Positions 48,722 through 58,834 of a stretch of DNA of 64,000 nucleotides are shown here, one piece after another. Source of the stretch: Arhodomonas aquaeolei DSM 8974 (lineage in GTDB: Bacteria; Pseudomonadota; Gammaproteobacteria; Nitrococcales; Nitrococcaceae); contig NZ_KB894802.1 of NCBI RefSeq assembly GCF_000374645.1, positions 1,924-65,923 on the forward strand, read 5' to 3'. Each line of letters starts with the position of its first letter. Within the stretch, counting starts at the first letter, position 1. The translations under genes and the position numbers were made by a program. A model generated the notes under the pieces. The model saw only the letters and a list, made by a program, of their open reading frames with translations. It made no database searches and was not told the DNA's origin.

Positions 48722-51447
48722 CCCTGTCCCCGTCGGAGCCGTATGCTCATGCCGTCGATGAATTCGCTTTTCCGGATGCCGGTGTACCCCTCGGCGTCGG
48801 TAATGCCCGTGGTGATGATTTCCTTCCCCTGGCGCAGTTCGAAGTACCGATGGGCGATCGGTGTGCCATCCGTGTCGACGGCCTGATACGTCTCGCTGAA
48901 GCTCGATTCGGGGAACTGGTTGAAGCGGTGGGTCATGCTCACGGGGCCGCCGAACTGCTTCTTCGCGCCCTTGACGTTGACGGCCTTGGGGGCGTGGATC
49001 TCGATGTTGCCGTCGGCGAGGCGGATGTAGGCGTCACCGCTGGTGAGCAGGATCTCCTTCTTGCCGGCGAGGATGACCGCATCGTCCGTGGACGACAGCC
49101 GCATCGCCCGGCGTGACTGCAGCTCCATCTCGTCGTCCTGGGCCTGGATGTCGACACGCCCGCCGGCGGCGATGAGCTTCATGCCGGCGCGATGCACGAA
49201 CAGCGAGAGCCTGTCGGCGATGCTGGCGAGAAGGCTGCGGCCGGCGGCAATGTTGACGTCCTCGCCGGTGGAGACGGTGAGGTGTTCGCCGCTGTGCAGG
49301 TGGGTGCTCTCGGGCGTGGCCGTGGCGATGCCGTCGGGGGCCGCCATGAGGATGAGCGCGTCCTCGAGGCCGGGGACCTCGCCCTGTCCGCCGTTGCGGA
49401 TCGCGTGGTCGGTGTCGCCGCCGCCGTCCGCGAACCGGCGTGCGCCGGTGCCGTCGATGGTGGTGGCGTTGCCGTAGGTGTGCTCGCTGTTGCGGTTGAA
49501 GCGCTCGAGCGGCTCGACCCCGCCCAAGGCCTCGGCGCGGTGGCGCTTGGCGGTCTGTGAGAGCGTGCGGCTGAGCTCGTGGCCCTCACGGAGCTGGCGC
49601 CACGCCTCGCCGGCGTCGAGCTGGCTGCCGGTGCCGCCGGGGCGGCCCCAGCTGGAGAGGTAGAGCCCATTGCGGGCGCGGATCGCGCCGTAGGCGTCGG
49701 TGCGCAGCTCGAAGCCGGTTCCCCGCCGGGCGCCGCGGGTGTTGCCCTGCTGGTCGATGAGATAGCCGAGGTTGAGTTCGGTGGTGGACTCGCTGCTGGC
49801 GAGCTGGGTGCGGAGCTGGCCAGTGGCGTCGTCCATCACCAGCTGGTTATGGCCGCGCCCGCCGATCTCCTTGCTCCTGAGCCCGCTCATCAGTCCGGTG
49901 GAGTGCCACTGGGGGTAGTGGCCGCCGTAGAGCTGGCCGAGAACGACGGGGCGGTCCACGTGGTTGTCCATGAAGCCCACCAGCACCTCTTCGCCCGCCC
50001 GCGGGACGTTGACCGTGCCCCAGTCCGGGCCGCTGCTGTTGTGCATGACGCGCAGCCAGCACGAGCTCAGCCGCTCGTCGCTGGCGAGGCGGTCCCAGTT
50101 GAAGCGGACGTGGATGCGGTTGAGGCGGTCGGTGTAGACCTCGTGTCCGGGCGGGGTGACGACCACCGCGGTCTGCATGCCGACCTCCGGGCGGCGGTGC
50201 TGCTCGGGGCTGCGATAGGGCAGGTCGCGGCGCTGGCATTCAAGGCGGTTGAGGAAGAAGCCGTAGGTGCGCGAGCGCTCGCGCTCATCGGCGGCCTCCG
50301 CCGGGGCATCCATGACACGGTCGCGGAAGGCGCGGATCAGCGGGCCGAGGCTGCCGGGGCGGTCGCGGCGCTCGAAGGCGATCGGCAGGTTGCTCTCGGC
50401 GAATAGCTCGACATCGATGACGATGAACTGCCGTGCGTTCTCGCCCCGGCGCTCGACGAGGGGATGGTCGCGGAGCTCGAACCACTCGCCGGCCTTGAGG
50501 CGGCGTACGCCGCTGACGGCGTGGATGCGCCGGGCTGCGGACTCCTGCGCCTCCATGCGCCCGCGCAGCAGCCGTGCGCCGTCGCCTGTCGTGTTCCAGG
50601 CGTACTGGCCGCGCCAGGCGTAGCGTTCGAGTCCGTCCAGGGTGGTGGCGTCCGGCGTCGTGGGTACGCCGGCCTCGAGCGGGCGGGTATGCGCGCGGTA
50701 ATCGCGGCTGACGTAGTGCGTGCGCTGGCTGTGCAGTGTGTGATTCGGGCGCCATTGCAGGACGCTGTCTTCGTGCTGGGTGGCCGCCTGGGTGTGGAAA
50801 CGGATGGCCGTCGGTTCGCTCGCCGGCAGGGTGTCGACGTCATCGGTGAACACGATCGTGTGCCGGTCGGGCTCGTGCAGCGTGTACCAGTACAGCCCTT
50901 CCTGTTCGAGCCAGCGCTGAACGAAGTTGCTGTCCGGCTCGTTGATCTGGACGACGTAGCTCAGCGCCGGGTAGTCGCGGCGCAGATCGAAGCGGTAGCG
51001 CCCGGCGGCCTCGGGATAGTGGCTGAACACGTCGGTAAGGACGTCGATGATGCTGCGATCCATCCAGATGCGGCAGTCCTCGCGATAGGCCAGCAGCGCG
51101 AACCAGGGGACGAAGACCAGCTGCCAGTCGTGCAGACCGCCGTCGGCGCCGAGGTAGGTCAGTGATTCCACCAGGCCGTGGCGACAGGTTTCGCTGCCGT
51201 CCTCCAGGCGGATGGCGAGCGTGACGGGCTTGCCGATCAGCGCCTGGGGGTCGATGTCGGCATCGAGGCTGATCGTGTCGACGCGCCAGGCGGGGATGCG
51301 GCCGAGTCGCTCGTGGCCATGAAAGCGGTGGGCGAGCAGGCGGTCCTTGCCCAGGGGGGTGGTCAGGCGCAGCAGACGCTCCCGCTGGGTCATCTCGGCC
51401 CAGTCGCGGAGCGGGTCGAGCAGGCGCTCGCCGGTGTCGTCGCTCAT
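48718..51447 (-). CDS. vgrG: Type VI secretion spike protein VgrG
   Basis: This 909-aa protein forms the trimeric puncturing tip of the T6SS. The N-terminal gp27-like part covers about 1-430 (RLLRLTTPLGKDRLLAHRFHG, LEQEGLYWYTLHEPDRHTIVF); a gp5-like OB segment follows (TDRLNRIHVRFNWDR, SCWLRVMHNSSGPDWG, GEEVLVGFMDNHVDRPVVLG). Next come a beta-helix and a DUF2345-like region with repeated short strands. The last 57 residues (VDTDGTPIAHRYFELRQGKE, then TDAEGYTG) look like a transthyretin-like domain of the type that carries Tle effectors. It overlaps both neighbours by four bases. Confidence 0.97.
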   Translation of the reverse strand: MSDDTGERLLDPLRDWAEMTQRERLLRLTTPLGKDRLLAHRFHGHERLGRIPAWRVDTISLDADIDPQALIGKPVTLAIRLEDGSETCRHGLVESLTYLGADGGLHDWQLVFVPWFALLAYREDCRIWMDRSIIDVLTDVFSHYPEAAGRYRFDLRRDYPALSYVVQINEPDSNFVQRWLEQEGLYWYTLHEPDRHTIVFTDDVDTLPASEPTAIRFHTQAATQHEDSVLQWRPNHTLHSQRTHYVSRDYRAHTRPLEAGVPTTPDATTLDGLERYAWRGQYAWNTTGDGARLLRGRMEAQESAARRIHAVSGVRRLKAGEWFELRDHPLVERRGENARQFIVIDVELFAESNLPIAFERRDRPGSLGPLIRAFRDRVMDAPAEAADERERSRTYGFFLNRLECQRRDLPYRSPEQHRRPEVGMQTAVVVTPPGHEVYTDRLNRIHVRFNWDRLASDERLSSCWLRVMHNSSGPDWGTVNVPRAGEEVLVGFMDNHVDRPVVLGQLYGGHYPQWHSTGLMSGLRSKEIGGRGHNQLVMDDATGQLRTQLASSESTTELNLGYLIDQQGNTRGARRGTGFELRTDAYGAIRARNGLYLSSWGRPGGTGSQLDAGEAWRQLREGHELSRTLSQTAKRHRAEALGGVEPLERFNRNSEHTYGNATTIDGTGARRFADGGGDTDHAIRNGGQGEVPGLEDALILMAAPDGIATATPESTHLHSGEHLTVSTGEDVNIAAGRSLLASIADRLSLFVHRAGMKLIAAGGRVDIQAQDDEMELQSRRAMRLSSTDDAVILAGKKEILLTSGDAYIRLADGNIEIHAPKAVNVKGAKKQFGGPVSMTHRFNQFPESSFSETYQAVDTDGTPIAHRYFELRQGKEIITTGITDAEGYTGIRKSEFIDGMSIRLRRGQG

Positions 51448-52583
51448 GAGGGGGCTCCCGTCGTCCGTGTGCTGGGAGGTAAAGACCTGCCGCCGCGCTC
51501 CGGCGGCGGGTTGGTGGCGGTTTCCGCACAGGCCAGGTGCATGGCCACAGTGGTGTCGTCGCCGCGGCAGTCCAGGACCAGAGTGTTCCCCGCCCGCTGC
51601 TCCGCCAGCCTCAGGGCGACGGCGAACTGATAGGGGGTGGTATCGGTGTCCATCGATCCGCACAGGCCCTGTAGGGACCACACGTCGGTATCCCAGTGCA
51701 GATGGGGGAAATCGCGCTGCAGCAGTGCCGTGAGCTGATCGAGCCGGTTGCCGCCGGTGACGCCGGCCCAGACCAGTGCGCCGATGGCCTGTCGGGCGTC
51801 GTCCTGCGGGAGGGCCGTGGCGACGGCGCGTTCAAGCAGGGCGGGGTCGTCCCGCCGTGTCAGGTGTCTTGGGGGGTGTTCGTGGCGCCCGGGCAGGGAG
51901 AGCCGGCAGTGCGCGGTATGCGGTGTGTTCGCGCCGGGAGCGTGCTCCTTCGTCGGCCGCCTCAGCCACAGTGACGCGAGGGCTTCGCCGTTCGGGTGGC
52001 CCGTCCGGATGGGGCGGAGTCCGAGCGGTGTGACGGCGATGAACTGATAGCACTCGATCGTTCCCTCGGAGGCGGCGAGGGTCTCACGCAACCACTGATC
52101 GAAGGTCAGGGCGGTGACGTGCATCCCGTGCCTGGGCTGCAGTCGGGCCGGCCAGAGCGCGAGCACGGTATCCAGCCATGCCTGCGGATCGGTGCCGGCG
52201 GGGTGCTGCAGCACGATCTGGCCTTCCCCCCATGCCTGACGGTCCCCCCGCGCGAGGAGTCCGGGCAGGGCGTATTCGAGGAGCTGCCGGGCCCTTGCGC
52301 CGGGGGCGAGCTCGGCCGGACGGCCGGTCCCGATTCGGTACACGCCCATGAACTCGTCGGCGGCGTTGCGCACGCGCTCGTCGAACGTGTAGTCACAGCC
52401 GGCCGGGGCCGGCATCCCGGGCACCAGTTCATCGGTATCGCCAAAACCGCCCAGCAGCCAGGCGTGTGCCACGGCCATGGACTGGGTGTCGAAGTGCCGC
52501 GGTGCCGGCGGCGCCTTGTCCTGCCGGGCCGCCGTTCTCTTCTGCAGGCGGTCGTAGATGGAGGGGCGCCGGTGCCCGGACAT
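51444..52583 (-). CDS. T6SS-associated protein of unknown function, 379 aa
   Basis: I do not recognise this family with confidence. It has no signal peptide or membrane helix. It starts SGHRRPSIYDRLQKR, has a central YQFIAVTPLGLRPI segment and a C-terminal block, IGALVWAGVTGGNRL to TPYQFAVALRLAEQRAGNTLVLDC. The alternating strand and small-residue pattern recalls the halves of a degenerate thiolase/ketosynthase fold, without an evident catalytic triad. Its place between PAAR and VgrG, with overlaps on both sides, suggests an adaptor or chaperone that loads the lipase or spike. Confidence 0.8.
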   Translation of the reverse strand: MSGHRRPSIYDRLQKRTAARQDKAPPAPRHFDTQSMAVAHAWLLGGFGDTDELVPGMPAPAGCDYTFDERVRNAADEFMGVYRIGTGRPAELAPGARARQLLEYALPGLLARGDRQAWGEGQIVLQHPAGTDPQAWLDTVLALWPARLQPRHGMHVTALTFDQWLRETLAASEGTIECYQFIAVTPLGLRPIRTGHPNGEALASLWLRRPTKEHAPGANTPHTAHCRLSLPGRHEHPPRHLTRRDDPALLERAVATALPQDDARQAIGALVWAGVTGGNRLDQLTALLQRDFPHLHWDTDVWSLQGLCGSMDTDTTPYQFAVALRLAEQRAGNTLVLDCRGDDTTVAMHLACAETATNPPPERGGRSLPPSTRTTGAPS

Positions 52584-52846
52584 CAGAGCGTCCCCGTGTC
52601 TGCGACGGAGGCGATGAGCGTCGCGCCGCAGGCGCACTTGTCGCCCTCTCTGGCGAGGGGGCGGCCGTCGACGAGGGCCGTGGGGTCGCCGGTCACGATC
52701 ACCGACGGGGTGTGGCCGTCCCTGGGGCAGCTCACGCGGTCGCCGACCCGCGCGACCCGACGTTCCCGAACGAAAGTGCTGTCCGCGCCCTCCAGCACGA
52801 TGCCGCCGTGGGAGGTGCGGTCTCCCATCAGGATGACCGGCCTCAT
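52583..52846 (-). CDS. PAAR domain protein (T6SS spike tip)
   Basis: An 87-aa PAAR protein that caps the VgrG trimer. The family layout is visible: RPVILMGDRTSHGG, VARVGDRVSCPRDGH, VIVTGDPTALVDGRPLAREGDKCACGATLI. Cys and His residues for the tip metal site are present. There is no C-terminal toxin extension, so it serves as spike tip only. The stop overlaps the next gene as TGATG. Confidence 0.95.
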   Translation of the reverse strand: MRPVILMGDRTSHGGIVLEGADSTFVRERRVARVGDRVSCPRDGHTPSVIVTGDPTALVDGRPLAREGDKCACGATLIASVADTGTL

Positions 52847-53040
52847 CGGTGCCGTTCCCCGCGACGTGCGCGTGCTGTCGGCGTGTCCGCGGCCGGGGGC
52901 GATGACGGCCGGCCGGAGGGAGCGGTCGCACGACCGGCGATGGCGGAGGCAGTGGACGGGGAGGTCCCCGGTGAGGACGTGCCGGCCTGTACGCGTAGGG
53001 GGGACGCGCGGTACGGCGATGCAAAGGCGATGCCTGTCAT
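52843..53040 (-). CDS. Small ORF at the head of the T6SS operon, 65 aa
   Basis: Unrecognised. Support comes from context: GGAAGGTGCTC directly before the ATG, a stop that overlaps the PAAR start as ATGA, and a near-consensus promoter 100 bases upstream. It begins MTGIAFASPYRASPL and continues as a Ser/Pro/Ala/Thr-rich, disordered-looking basic tail ending RARRGERHR. No helix or metal motif is evident. It could be a leader peptide coupling translation to PAAR, or a small effector or tip-associated protein. A longer in-frame start at 53103 exists but has a weaker ribosome binding site. Confidence 0.45.
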   Translation of the reverse strand: MTGIAFASPYRASPLRVQAGTSSPGTSPSTASAIAGRATAPSGRPSSPPAADTPTARARRGERHR

Positions 53041-53370
53041 GAGCACCTTCCGTGGTCTCCAGGTCAATGACAGAGGGTTTTTGCCCGCCTCCCTGGCGGG
53101 CATGCGGCCGGTGGGTATCTCCGACCGGCGTTCGCCGCTATCTAGGCCTAAAAGATAAGGGATGTCAACGGCGGGCGGCGGTCACTGAGACGTCGGTCGC
53201 GGTCGAGCGTGGGAAGCGTGGTGGCTGACTTCAGCGGGTGGTGACACGGCGGAATCGGGGCCTTGCGGCGGTGCGTGATATCCCCCGGGTACGCCGTTCG
53301 TGCAGCGCTCCCATCGTGGTCTCGGGGGCCGTGTCGTGCGGCGTGCTGTGAGGGCCGGATGACGGCAGGC
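53041..53370. other. Intergenic region with T6SS operon promoter, otherwise no gene
   Basis: It holds the minus-strand promoter (53139-53168) and a GCCCGCC-TCCCT-GGCGGGC hairpin (53083-53101) in the 5' leader. Nothing recognisable lies between 53169 and 53370. Confidence 0.5.
53139..53168 (-). promoter_or_regulatory. Sigma-70-like promoter of the T6SS vgrG operon
   Basis: On the minus strand a perfect -35 TTGACA (53168-53163) is followed, after 17 or 18 bp, by CTAGAT/TAGATA (53145-53139) as -10. It points towards the small ORF and PAAR, and would give a leader of about 90 nt. Confidence 0.65.
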
Positions 53371-53748
53371 TCAGTCCGTGCGGTCGCCGAGCCCGGCGAG
53401 GGCCTCCAGCTCGCGCTCCAGCAGCTCGGGGTCGCCGAGGTTGAGCTCCACCAGGCGGCGGAGGTGGCCGGCGCTCTCTACCGGCAGGTCGTCGCAGCGC
53501 AGGCCGACGAAGCCCGCCTCACGGTGCATGGGCGTGACGTGCATGCGGATGACCGCCTCGTCGCCGAGGGGGATCGTGAGGGTGGCGGGGGTATCCGCGA
53601 TGGCCGCCTCGGCCTCGGGTCGGACCAGGGCGCCGTGCAGGCTGATGTCGATCACCCGCACGGGGATGCCGGCGCCGTCCGCCTCGAGCCGGGCCGGCTG
53701 ATCCATGTCGATGCGGCTGAAGCGCCGGCGCTCGTCGCTGTCGCTCAT
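53371..53748 (-). CDS. PilZ domain protein
   Basis: A 125-aa protein with the cyclic-di-GMP-binding PilZ motifs: RRRFSRID at residues 7-14 (RxxxR) and DISLHGALV (D/NxSxxG) about 25 residues later. It would respond to c-di-GMP; the target process cannot be told from the context. The ATG at 53748 has GGAGAGGGGAGC upstream. No partner gene lies next to it. Confidence 0.88.
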   Translation of the reverse strand: MSDSDERRRFSRIDMDQPARLEADGAGIPVRVIDISLHGALVRPEAEAAIADTPATLTIPLGDEAVIRMHVTPMHREAGFVGLRCDDLPVESAGHLRRLVELNLGDPELLERELEALAGLGDRTD

Positions 53749-53824
53749 GCTCCCCTCTCCGTGTTCCGGCTGCCTGCCGCCAGCGTAGTCCTTCCCGGAC
53801 GTCGCGCACAGTCCCGGCGGCGGT

Positions 53825-54649
53825 TCACGGGCCGTCCGGGGCATGGCCGCCCAGGCGGGCGGTGATCTCACGGGCGGTGCGCGAGACCGCCGCGCCGAGC
53901 TCGTGCATGAGGCTGTCGGTGATCCGCGCCCTCGGGCCGGAGACCGAGATTGCCGCGAGTGCCGCGCCGGTCTCGTCGTGCAGGGTCGCGGCGACGCAGC
54001 GCAGGCCGATGGCGTGTTCCTCGTAGTCGCAGGCGTAGCCGCGCTCGCGGATCTCGGCGAGGTTGGCGTGCAGCCGCGCCGGGGTGTCCAGGGTGTTCTC
54101 GGTGACCCGCGAGAGCCCCCGGCGCTGGAGGATGCGCTCGACCTCCGCCTCGGTCATGCCGGCGAGCAGCGCCTTGCCCACGCCGGAGGCATGCAGCGGT
54201 GCGCGGCTGCCGAGCCTGACGATCATGCGCATCATCTCCTGGGACTCCACTTGGGCGAGGAACACGGCGTAGCCCTCGTCCTGCACGGCGAGGTTGGCGG
54301 TCTCGCCGGTCTCCTCCATGAGCCGGTGGAGGTACGGGCGGGCGACGGCGACGTAGTCGCGGGCGCTGATGAAGCCGTTGCCGACGATGAAGGCGCGCAC
54401 GCCCACGTGCCACAGCCCGAGCTCCTCGTCCTGCTGGACGAACTGCATCTGCTCCAGGGTGTGGAGCAGGCGATGGGTGGTGGAGGGCGCCAGCCCGGCC
54501 ATCTGCGAGACCTCGGAGAGCGTCAGCCCGTGGCCGGCGCCGGAGAGGGCTTCGAGGATGCTCAGGCCGCGGGTCAGGGACTGGCTCTGTGCGGCGCTTC
54601 GCCCGCTGGTGCGTGGCCGGCCGGTGGATCGTGTCTGTCGTTCCGCCAA
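53825..54649 (-). CDS. IclR-family transcriptional regulator
   Basis: A 274-aa regulator: an N-terminal winged HTH (SLTRGLSILEALSG, LTLSEVSQMAGLAPSTTHRLLHTLE) and an effector domain with VRLGSRAPLHASGVGKALLAG and a C-terminal AISVSGPRARITD. It resembles AllR/KdgR-type members. The TTG at 54649 with GGGGAACGACG upstream is the likely start; a TTG ten codons earlier lies inside the operator-like repeat at 54661. Target unknown; its relation to the purine genes 4-8 kb away is speculative. Confidence 0.88.
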   Translation of the reverse strand: MAERQTRSTGRPRTSGRSAAQSQSLTRGLSILEALSGAGHGLTLSEVSQMAGLAPSTTHRLLHTLEQMQFVQQDEELGLWHVGVRAFIVGNGFISARDYVAVARPYLHRLMEETGETANLAVQDEGYAVFLAQVESQEMMRMIVRLGSRAPLHASGVGKALLAGMTEAEVERILQRRGLSRVTENTLDTPARLHANLAEIRERGYACDYEEHAIGLRCVAATLHDETGAALAAISVSGPRARITDSLMHELGAAVSRTAREITARLGGHAPDGP

Positions 54650-54660
54650 CGTCGTTCCCC

Positions 54661-54677
54661 GTGGAAGGATTTTCCAC
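54661..54677. promoter_or_regulatory. Operator-like inverted repeat upstream of iclR
   Basis: GTGGAA-GGATT-TTCCAC has perfect 6-bp arms and resembles the TGGAA/TTCCA palindromes bound by IclR-family proteins. It ends 11 bases before the proposed TTG start, fitting autoregulation. Confidence 0.55.
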
Positions 54678-54712
54678 AATTGTATGCCATCGGGATGGCG
54701 GTGTGGGAGGCG

Positions 54713-54738
54713 GCGGCCGCCCCGGCGGGGGCGGCCGC
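54713..54738 (-). terminator. Strong hairpin after thiC
   Basis: GCGGCCGCCCC-GGCG-GGGGCGGCCGC gives a perfect 11-bp stem with a 4-nt loop, just past the thiC stop. There is no T-tract on the minus strand. Confidence 0.6.
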
Positions 54739-54745
54739 ACAGCGG

Positions 54746-56857
<2,112 letters not shown>

Positions 56858-56976
56858 TCACCGAGACTAGAACCGGCGTGTCTGCCGGTCAAATGCGGGT
56901 TTGATCTGGATCAATGCCCCTGTCGCCCCGTTGCGATGTGATCGTGCGGTCATGTTTTGAACGAGCGGAGGCAGTC

Positions 56977-57216
56977 ATGGCCGTAGTCACGAACCAGTCC
57001 TGGGATCACCTCGAGTGCCCGGCATGCGCGGCGTGGCAGGTGGTGCCCCGTGGCGCGGCGGTGTCGCTGGAATGCCGCTGCGGCCGGCCGGATCCGGCGG
57101 CGCATCTGCGCCGGCCCGCGACCGGCTACGAGGTAATGCTTGCGAGTCAGCGCCGGTCGCTGTTGACCGTCCACGAGCCCGTGCCCGCGGGCGAGGGCCT
57201 GCGCGAGGCGGCCTGA
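56977..57216 (+). CDS. Small putative zinc-ribbon protein, 79 aa
   Basis: I do not recognise a named family. ATG 56977 follows CGGAGGCAGTC, a good ribosome binding site. The N-terminal half has CPAC (HLECPACAAW) and then CRCG (SLECRCGRP), a plausible four-cysteine zinc site spaced as in zinc ribbons. The C-terminal half is short and charged. It lies upstream of hyi in the same direction (68-bp gap). It could be a small regulator or an RNA/DNA-binding adaptor. Confidence 0.6.
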   Translation: MAVVTNQSWDHLECPACAAWQVVPRGAAVSLECRCGRPDPAAHLRRPATGYEVMLASQRRSLLTVHEPVPAGEGLREAA

Positions 57217-57284
57217 CCCGTTACCCGGTCCGGCGGGACCCTGCGCTACACTGGCGGTCCATTGCGGACCGCCGGTGAGTTCCC

Positions 57285-58067
57285 ATGCCCCGTTTCGCCG
57301 CCAATCTGTCGATGCTGTTCACGGAGCGCCCATTCCCGGCGCGTTTCGAGGCTGCCGCCGCCGCGGGGTTCCGTGGTGTCGAGTGCCATTTCCCCTACGA
57401 CTATCCGGCGCCGGTGCTCGCCGGCGCCCTGGCGGACAGCGGTCTGAGCCAGGTGCTGTTCAATCTGCCCGCCGGGGACTGGGCCGCCGGCGAGCGCGGG
57501 ATCGCCTGCCATCCGGACCGCCGGGATGAGTTCCGGGCCGGCGTGGATACCGCGATCCACTACGCTCGCGCGCTGGCGTGCCCGCGGGTGAACTGCCTCG
57601 CCGGGCGGCTCCCCGGGGACGTCTCTGCGGAGTGCGCGCGGGAGTGCCTGGTCGACAACCTGCGCTATGCCGCGCCGAGGCTTGCCGACGCCGGCGTGCA
57701 GCTGCTCGTCGAGCCGATCAACACCCGCGACGTGCCGGGCTTCTTCCTCTGCCGCTCCGACCAGGCCCTCGGAGTGATGGACGATGCCGGCGTCGCCAAT
57801 CTCGCGTTGCAGTACGACGTCTACCACATGCAGGTGATGGAGGGGGACCTGGTGCGGCATATCGAGTCCGCGTTCTCCCGCATCGGCCACGTCCAGGTCG
57901 CGGACAACCCGGGCCGCCACGAGCCGGGCACCGGGGAGATACATTACCCCTTCGTGTTCGAGCGACTGGACGCGCTCGGCTACGACGGCTGGGTCAGCGC
58001 CGAGTACGTGCCCCGCAGCGGTACCGCGGCCGGACTCGGCTGGCTGATGCCCTACCTCCGGGGGTAG
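57285..58067 (+). CDS. hyi: Hydroxypyruvate isomerase
   Basis: TIM-barrel isomerase interconverting hydroxypyruvate and tartronate semialdehyde in glyoxylate metabolism. The 260-aa protein shows RFAANLSMLF at the N-terminus, GVECHFPYDY, LVEPINTRDVPGFFL, LQYDVYHMQVMEGDL with metal-binding Asp/His, and HVQVADNPGRHEPGTGEI. The length is typical. Next to purine-degradation genes, it would handle glyoxylate-derived carbon. Related sugar isomerases of the same fold are an alternative. Confidence 0.9.
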   Translation: MPRFAANLSMLFTERPFPARFEAAAAAGFRGVECHFPYDYPAPVLAGALADSGLSQVLFNLPAGDWAAGERGIACHPDRRDEFRAGVDTAIHYARALACPRVNCLAGRLPGDVSAECARECLVDNLRYAAPRLADAGVQLLVEPINTRDVPGFFLCRSDQALGVMDDAGVANLALQYDVYHMQVMEGDLVRHIESAFSRIGHVQVADNPGRHEPGTGEIHYPFVFERLDALGYDGWVSAEYVPRSGTAAGLGWLMPYLRG

Positions 58068-58076
58068 GGCGGCGGG

Positions 58077-58808
58077 TCAGCGCCGGAGGATCTCGGCGAG
58101 GTCCACCGGGCGCTCCTCGTCGCTGAGCGCGAGCCGGGATTCCAGGGTGGAGAGGTGCTGGCGCACCAGCGTGGCCGCCTCGTCGCCGCGGCCCTCGGCC
58201 AGGCAGCGCACCAGCTCCTGGTGGTCGTCACCGAGGTAGCAGGCGCTCATCCCGGGGGCCTTGTACAGCGCGATCACGATGGAGGTGCGGATCACCAGCT
58301 CCCGGAGCATGCGGCCGAGCACCTCGTTGGGCGCGTTGTCCGCCAGGCACAGGTGGAAGGCCATGGAGTGGTGGACCCGGTCCTCCTGGCGGTCGCCGGT
58401 GTGGGCGGCGTGCTCGTCGCGGATGATGTGCTCGAGCCGCTCCCGGGCATCGCCGCTGAGCCGGCCGGCAAGCTGGCGGGCGACCTCGCCCTCCACCAGG
58501 CGCCGGGCATCGAAGATCTGGCGGGTCTCCTCGACGCTCGGGTGGGCAACCAGCGCCATCTGGTTGGGCCGACGCGTGATGATCTGGTCGGCCGTCAGGC
58601 GCGAGAGGGCCTTGCGGACCACGGAGCGGCTGACACCGAACAGCTCGCCGAGAGTGATCTCGGGTAGCCGCGTGCCGGGAGGCAGCCGCTGGGTCAGTAC
58701 CGCCTCGTAGATGGCGTCGTAGATGGCGTCGTCGGATGCGCGACGCCCGCGTCCGGGCGTTTCGAGGCCCGCCTGCTCCAGCGGTCGTGGCTCGCGTTGC
58801 TGCGCCAT
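58077..58808 (-). CDS. GntR-family regulator (FCD domain)
   Basis: A 243-aa protein with an N-terminal winged HTH (IYEAVLTQRLPPGTRLPEITLGELFGVSRSVVRKALSRL) and a C-terminal all-helical FCD effector domain (FDARRLVEGEVARQL, HHSMAFHLCLADNAPNEVLGRML). It lies between hyi and the 8-oxoguanine deaminase gene, so it probably controls the purine-degradation genes. A 37-bp imperfect inverted repeat lies just upstream. Confidence 0.93.
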   Translation of the reverse strand: MAQQREPRPLEQAGLETPGRGRRASDDAIYDAIYEAVLTQRLPPGTRLPEITLGELFGVSRSVVRKALSRLTADQIITRRPNQMALVAHPSVEETRQIFDARRLVEGEVARQLAGRLSGDARERLEHIIRDEHAAHTGDRQEDRVHHSMAFHLCLADNAPNEVLGRMLRELVIRTSIVIALYKAPGMSACYLGDDHQELVRCLAEGRGDEAATLVRQHLSTLESRLALSDEERPVDLAEILRR

Positions 58809-58834
58809 GGTCTCCTGCCGCGTCGGGATGTCTA

